Source: Bacillota bacterium
GTDB lineage: Bacteria; Bacillota; Negativicutes; Sporomusales; CTSoil-080
Reading direction: 5' to 3'
Length of the DNA stretch: 64,000 nucleotides
Assembly (NCBI GenBank): GCA_017889635.1
Contig: JAGGAC010000003.1
Coordinates: 102,499-166,498, forward strand
Shown here in pieces: positions 61,546-64,000 of this stretch (positions are counted from its first letter, which is position 1; the number at the start of each line of letters is the position of its first letter). The position numbers and the translations under genes were made by a program. Below the pieces are notes generated by a model. That model did not search any database. It was not told where the DNA came from and saw nothing but the letters and a program-made list of their open reading frames with translations.

Positions 61546-62273
61546 TATTATAAAAACGCCATATGATCGTTTTAAAAGAAATTCATTAAAGATTTCCCAT
61601 ATCATAAAAACCCAATTTTGTCAAACTAGACACCTTTTTTTAAGATGCCTTTTAAAAAACGATTTTCTCAAAGAGCACTTTTTTAATAGATTACTATTAT
61701 CTTAATTAAACAATTATACGTTACTCACTTTTGTTTAAATACAATCAAAACCATTTAATATTAAATCACTACAAATACAAACATCTAATTACATCTTAAA
61801 AATATTAAATAACAGCTTTAAAATAAATATTTGATTTAAAGTATAATGAGTTTAGTAAAATAGCAATTATAGGAATTTAAATATTTTTAATATATTCAAA
61901 ATTCGTATAAATATATCATATATTCCATAAAAAGCGGGTTATTACATATATGATATAATAACTAATATATGTAATAATGCTAATAAAGTTAGTATTTATA
62001 GGGCTTTGATTAAACGAGCAACATATATTTATGTTAACTTAGTGACACTTTTGGTGACAAAATCCTCAAAAACGGATTATTAGCATATAGCATTAAAAAT
62101 AATCTAATAGCTAAAATATATAGAGAGAAGATCTCTACAAAAAAAGAATAGCAATTTGCAATTTTTCAGAGGGGGGTAGTAAGATATATACTAATGCATA
62201 AAAATGGCTTAGAAACGATTCTAGACGTTCGAATAATTCTGAATTCTTATTACTGTTTTATATATGAATATTT
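61541..62273. other. AT-rich gene-free region between spo0A and the integrase
   Basis: About 730 nt with very high AT and no credible gene on either strand. It holds the palindrome described separately, a 12-nt TTTGTTTAAATA (61730-61741) that recurs at 63605-63616, a repeated GTGACA/GGTGACA near 62042-62059 and an isolated G run at 62171-62176. It may be the remnant or attachment flank of a mobile element. Confidence 0.6.
61939..61977. repeat. Perfect inverted repeat in the AT-rich region
   Basis: TTATTACATATAT (61939-61951) and ATATATGTAATAA (61965-61977) are perfect 13-nt arms around a 13-nt centre. No T run follows, so an operator or recombinase-arm site is as likely as a terminator. Confidence 0.6.
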
Positions 62274-62327
62274 ACAGCCAATTAAAAGAAGCAGACCTTT
62301 TTGGGCCTGCTTCTTTTAATTGGCTGT
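62274..62327 (-). terminator. 21-bp hairpin at the 3' end of the integrase gene
   Basis: Arms 62274-62294 and 62307-62327 are perfect complements (core CCAATTAAAAGAAGCAG). The integrase stop codon lies in the stem. It is probably the terminator of the integrase, though no clear T run follows on that strand. Confidence 0.6.
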
Positions 62328-63518
62328 TTCGGATGCTTGGGCAAGAAAAGCCTCAATTGTACTGGCGGTTTCCTGTTCTGCCGACATCAATAAGTGACTA
62401 TATATGTTCATTGTGGTGCTGGTATGAGCATGGCCGAGTTTGCCGGATACTGTTCGGATATCCGTCCCCCCGGCAATTAGGTAAGTTGCTGACATATGTC
62501 TAAGCATGTGAGGAGAGAGGTGCGGAAGGTCATTATCAAGTGTGAACTGCGAAAGCCATTTATTATATAATGCTGGGTGCATTGGTGTACCATTTCCTGT
62601 TGTAAATACCCGGCCAGACTTTTGCCATTTGTCGCCAAATCTAAGGCGAGCGGCGTTTTGTTCACTTTTATATTGTTTGAGTAAAATTATTACTGATTCC
62701 GGGATACTAATAAGACGGTTGCTAGAAAGGTTTTTGGTTCCCTTAAGAATTACTTTTCCCGGAATACATACGGACGCTTGTTCGATCCTGACAGTATTGT
62801 TTTCAAAATCAATATGTTTCCATTCCAGGCCGAATAATTCTTCACGACGCAGGCCGCCGGTAAGAGCCAGTAATGTCATGGACTGATATTTTATTTCTGT
62901 CTGTTCTAAAGCGTGTAAGAGTTTACCGAGATACTCAAGGGAATAAATCTCTTTTGGAATCTTGGGAGCTCTTGGTGCTTCAACCCTTTTGCACGGATTA
63001 AAAGGAATAAATCCCCACTGTACTGCTTTGTTTAGAAGTGATGATAATAAAGCATGGTAGCGTTTCATGGTAGTACTGGAGAGACAACCCGTGGTTGTTT
63101 TACCCCGAACCTTTTTGGTTCCTGGCTCTGCTAGAGTTGTGTAGAAACTTAACAAATGCTTAGGTTCAATTTTATCTAACCGCAGATGCCCAAGTTGCTC
63201 ATTGATTCGTTTAAAGGTAATATCATTAAAAGCTAAAGTGCTTTGTTCCAAATTCTTTTTCCCATAATGGGTTTTCCAATATTCATAGAACTGCGCTATT
63301 GTCATTTTGCCGCTTGTAGCCATTTGGCCCCGTTCTATTTCAGCAATAAATAAAGCTAGCTGTTTGCGAGCATCTTTTTCCTGAGCTCCGACAGTACCGC
63401 CGGAACAGTGGACTGTTTTAGTATAACGTATTCGCTTACCTGAGCCATTAAAGCCGCCGGACACCGTTAACTTCCATGAGTTTTTTCCTGTTTGCTGAAC
63501 TGAACCTGTACTTGACAT
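62316..63518 (-). CDS. Phage/ICE-type tyrosine integrase
   Basis: Tyrosine recombinase of 400 aa. An N-terminal arm-binding-like domain (residues 10-65, with WKLTVSGGFNGSGKRIRYTK) precedes a SAM-like core-binding domain (70-170) and the catalytic domain. The catalytic residues are R224 (GGLRREELFGL), H337 and R340 (HMLRHMSATYL), H363 (LGHAHTSTTMN) and nucleophile Y373. It appears intact and has a good ribosome site (AGGAG near 63530). It is the only minus-strand gene, and no other element genes lie beside it. Confidence 0.93.
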   Translation of the reverse strand: MSSTGSVQQTGKNSWKLTVSGGFNGSGKRIRYTKTVHCSGGTVGAQEKDARKQLALFIAEIERGQMATSGKMTIAQFYEYWKTHYGKKNLEQSTLAFNDITFKRINEQLGHLRLDKIEPKHLLSFYTTLAEPGTKKVRGKTTTGCLSSTTMKRYHALLSSLLNKAVQWGFIPFNPCKRVEAPRAPKIPKEIYSLEYLGKLLHALEQTEIKYQSMTLLALTGGLRREELFGLEWKHIDFENNTVRIEQASVCIPGKVILKGTKNLSSNRLISIPESVIILLKQYKSEQNAARLRFGDKWQKSGRVFTTGNGTPMHPALYNKWLSQFTLDNDLPHLSPHMLRHMSATYLIAGGTDIRTVSGKLGHAHTSTTMNIYSHLLMSAEQETASTIEAFLAQASETAN

Positions 63519-63654
63519 AATATTATATCTCCTGACTCATCCTATTTAAATAATAATACTCCATCATACATATTATGCCATAAAACAGTGGAATCCCTCA
63601 AATCTTTGTTTAAATAATATATGATGCTTTTCCAATAAAATGGGAATGGTAGTG

Positions 63655-63684
63655 TTCGACATAATCTCGAACCCATTGTATAAT
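63655..63684 (+). promoter_or_regulatory. Candidate miaB promoter with a 0A-box-like site
   Basis: TTCGAC (63655-63660) stands 18 nt before TATAAT (63679-63684). TTCGACA is the complement of a perfect 0A box, and GTTCGA-N7-TCGAAC (63654-63672) is an inverted repeat. Confidence 0.4.
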
Positions 63685-63729
63685 TATGATGAATATTGTA
63701 CTGGAATATATTATATTAGAGGTGGTATT

Positions 63730-64000
63730 GTGACTGAAGTTAACAATGAAGCACCGGTTAACGGTATTAATGTCAATACAAAGAATAGACCGCAAAAATT
63801 TTATAAAACATATACCTACGGCTGCCAAATGAATGAGAATGATACAGAACGGCTGGCTGGACAACTAAAAAGTCTTGGCTTTAATGAAACAGAAACTAAA
63901 GAACAGGCTGACGTTATTATTATAAACACCTGTTGCGTGCGAGAAAGCGCCGAAAAAAAAATATACGGCAAAATTGGCGAGTTAAAACGTCTCAAGGCTG
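63730..64000 (+). CDS. miaB: MiaB, tRNA methylthiotransferase (5' part)
   Basis: The first 90 codons of a radical SAM methylthiotransferase that turns i6A37 of tRNA into ms2i6A. The N-terminal UPF0004 domain is clear: [20 protein letters not shown] with the first cluster cysteine, and [20 protein letters not shown] with the second. The radical SAM motif lies beyond the window edge. The start is GTG 63730 after AGAGGTGG. About 24 residues precede the conserved start and have no visible domain. Confidence 0.93.
   Translation, partial: MTEVNNEAPVNGINVNTKNRPQKFYKTYTYGCQMNENDTERLAGQLKSLGFNETETKEQADVIIINTCCVRESAEKKIYGKIGELKRLKA

Noticed and set aside
62194..62319. A short + strand frame starting MHKNGLETIL
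   Set aside because: The G-rich stretch is too far upstream to act as a ribosome site, and the frame runs through the integrase terminator hairpin.
63610..63864. An 84-codon minus-strand frame
   Set aside because: It is antisense to the miaB start and promoter and has low-complexity Ile/Ser content.
1..64000. CRISPR arrays, rRNA, tRNA, insertion sequences
   Set aside because: No regularly spaced repeats, no tRNA or rRNA signatures and no transposase frames were seen. The integrase is the only mobile-element gene.

Overview
The window reads as the chromosome of an endospore-forming Firmicute, most likely a diderm member of the Negativicutes (Sporomusaceae-like). The sporulation evidence is direct: a complete spoIIIAA-AH operon, spoIVB and spo0A. 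The Negativicutes placement is an inference from a LapA-type membrane protein, a NikR/ECF metal uptake locus, moderate-to-low GC and the overall gene order; no 16S or ribosomal marker lies in the window. All recognised genes except one integrase are on the + strand, and many overlap by 1-25 nt, so long co-transcribed blocks are likely.

Layout. 1-2445: NikR with a candidate tandem operator, then ECF transporter EcfT and ATPase subunits. 2582-4104: two membrane proteins of unclear role. 4329-11059: lapA, recJ, apt, relA/spoT, dtd and a metallo-beta-lactamase-fold hydrolase. 11137-17195: AI-2E family permease, Fur-family regulator, hemZ, hisS, aspS. 17196-18125: a 6S-like RNA followed by an orphan coiled-coil protein. 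18256-23973: rarA, then an iscR-iscS-iscU-mnmA block for Fe-S assembly and tRNA thiolation, then three small proteins including a PRC-barrel. 24034-33155: second AI-2E permease, alaS under a perfect consensus promoter, then ireB, an aldo/keto reductase, ruvX, a DUF1292 gene, mltG, trmR, a U32 peptidase and a DUF4911-like gene, an order resembling Bacillus alaS-yrzL-yrrK-yrzB-yrrL-yrrM-yrrN/O.

33356-39749: exported stalk-like protein, class B PBP, TldE/PmbA-type protein, aroQ, pepP-like peptidase and efp. 39855-40840: a small PadR-regulator plus membrane-protein cassette that interrupts the usual efp-spoIIIA neighbourhood. 40979-46680: a zinc-ribbon protein and spoIIIAA-AH. 46796-58996: asp23-amaP-DUF2273, nusB, a TsaD/Kae1 paralog, xseA-xseB, ispA, a DUF212 membrane protein, dxs, tlyA, nadK, mnmM, argR, recN. 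59160-61455: spoIVB and spo0A, with a SigH-type promoter and a perfect 0A box in front of spo0A. 61541-62273 is AT-rich and geneless, followed by a lone minus-strand tyrosine integrase and the 5' end of miaB.

Most of the window is conserved core genome. I do not see a clear new defence or biosynthetic system. The parts most worth a second look are the palindrome inside the iscR promoter, the PadR cassette with its own operator-like repeat, the orphan integrase beside spo0A, the TsaD paralog in the nusB operon, the 6S-like RNA with its orphan neighbour, and several start-site and regulatory details.
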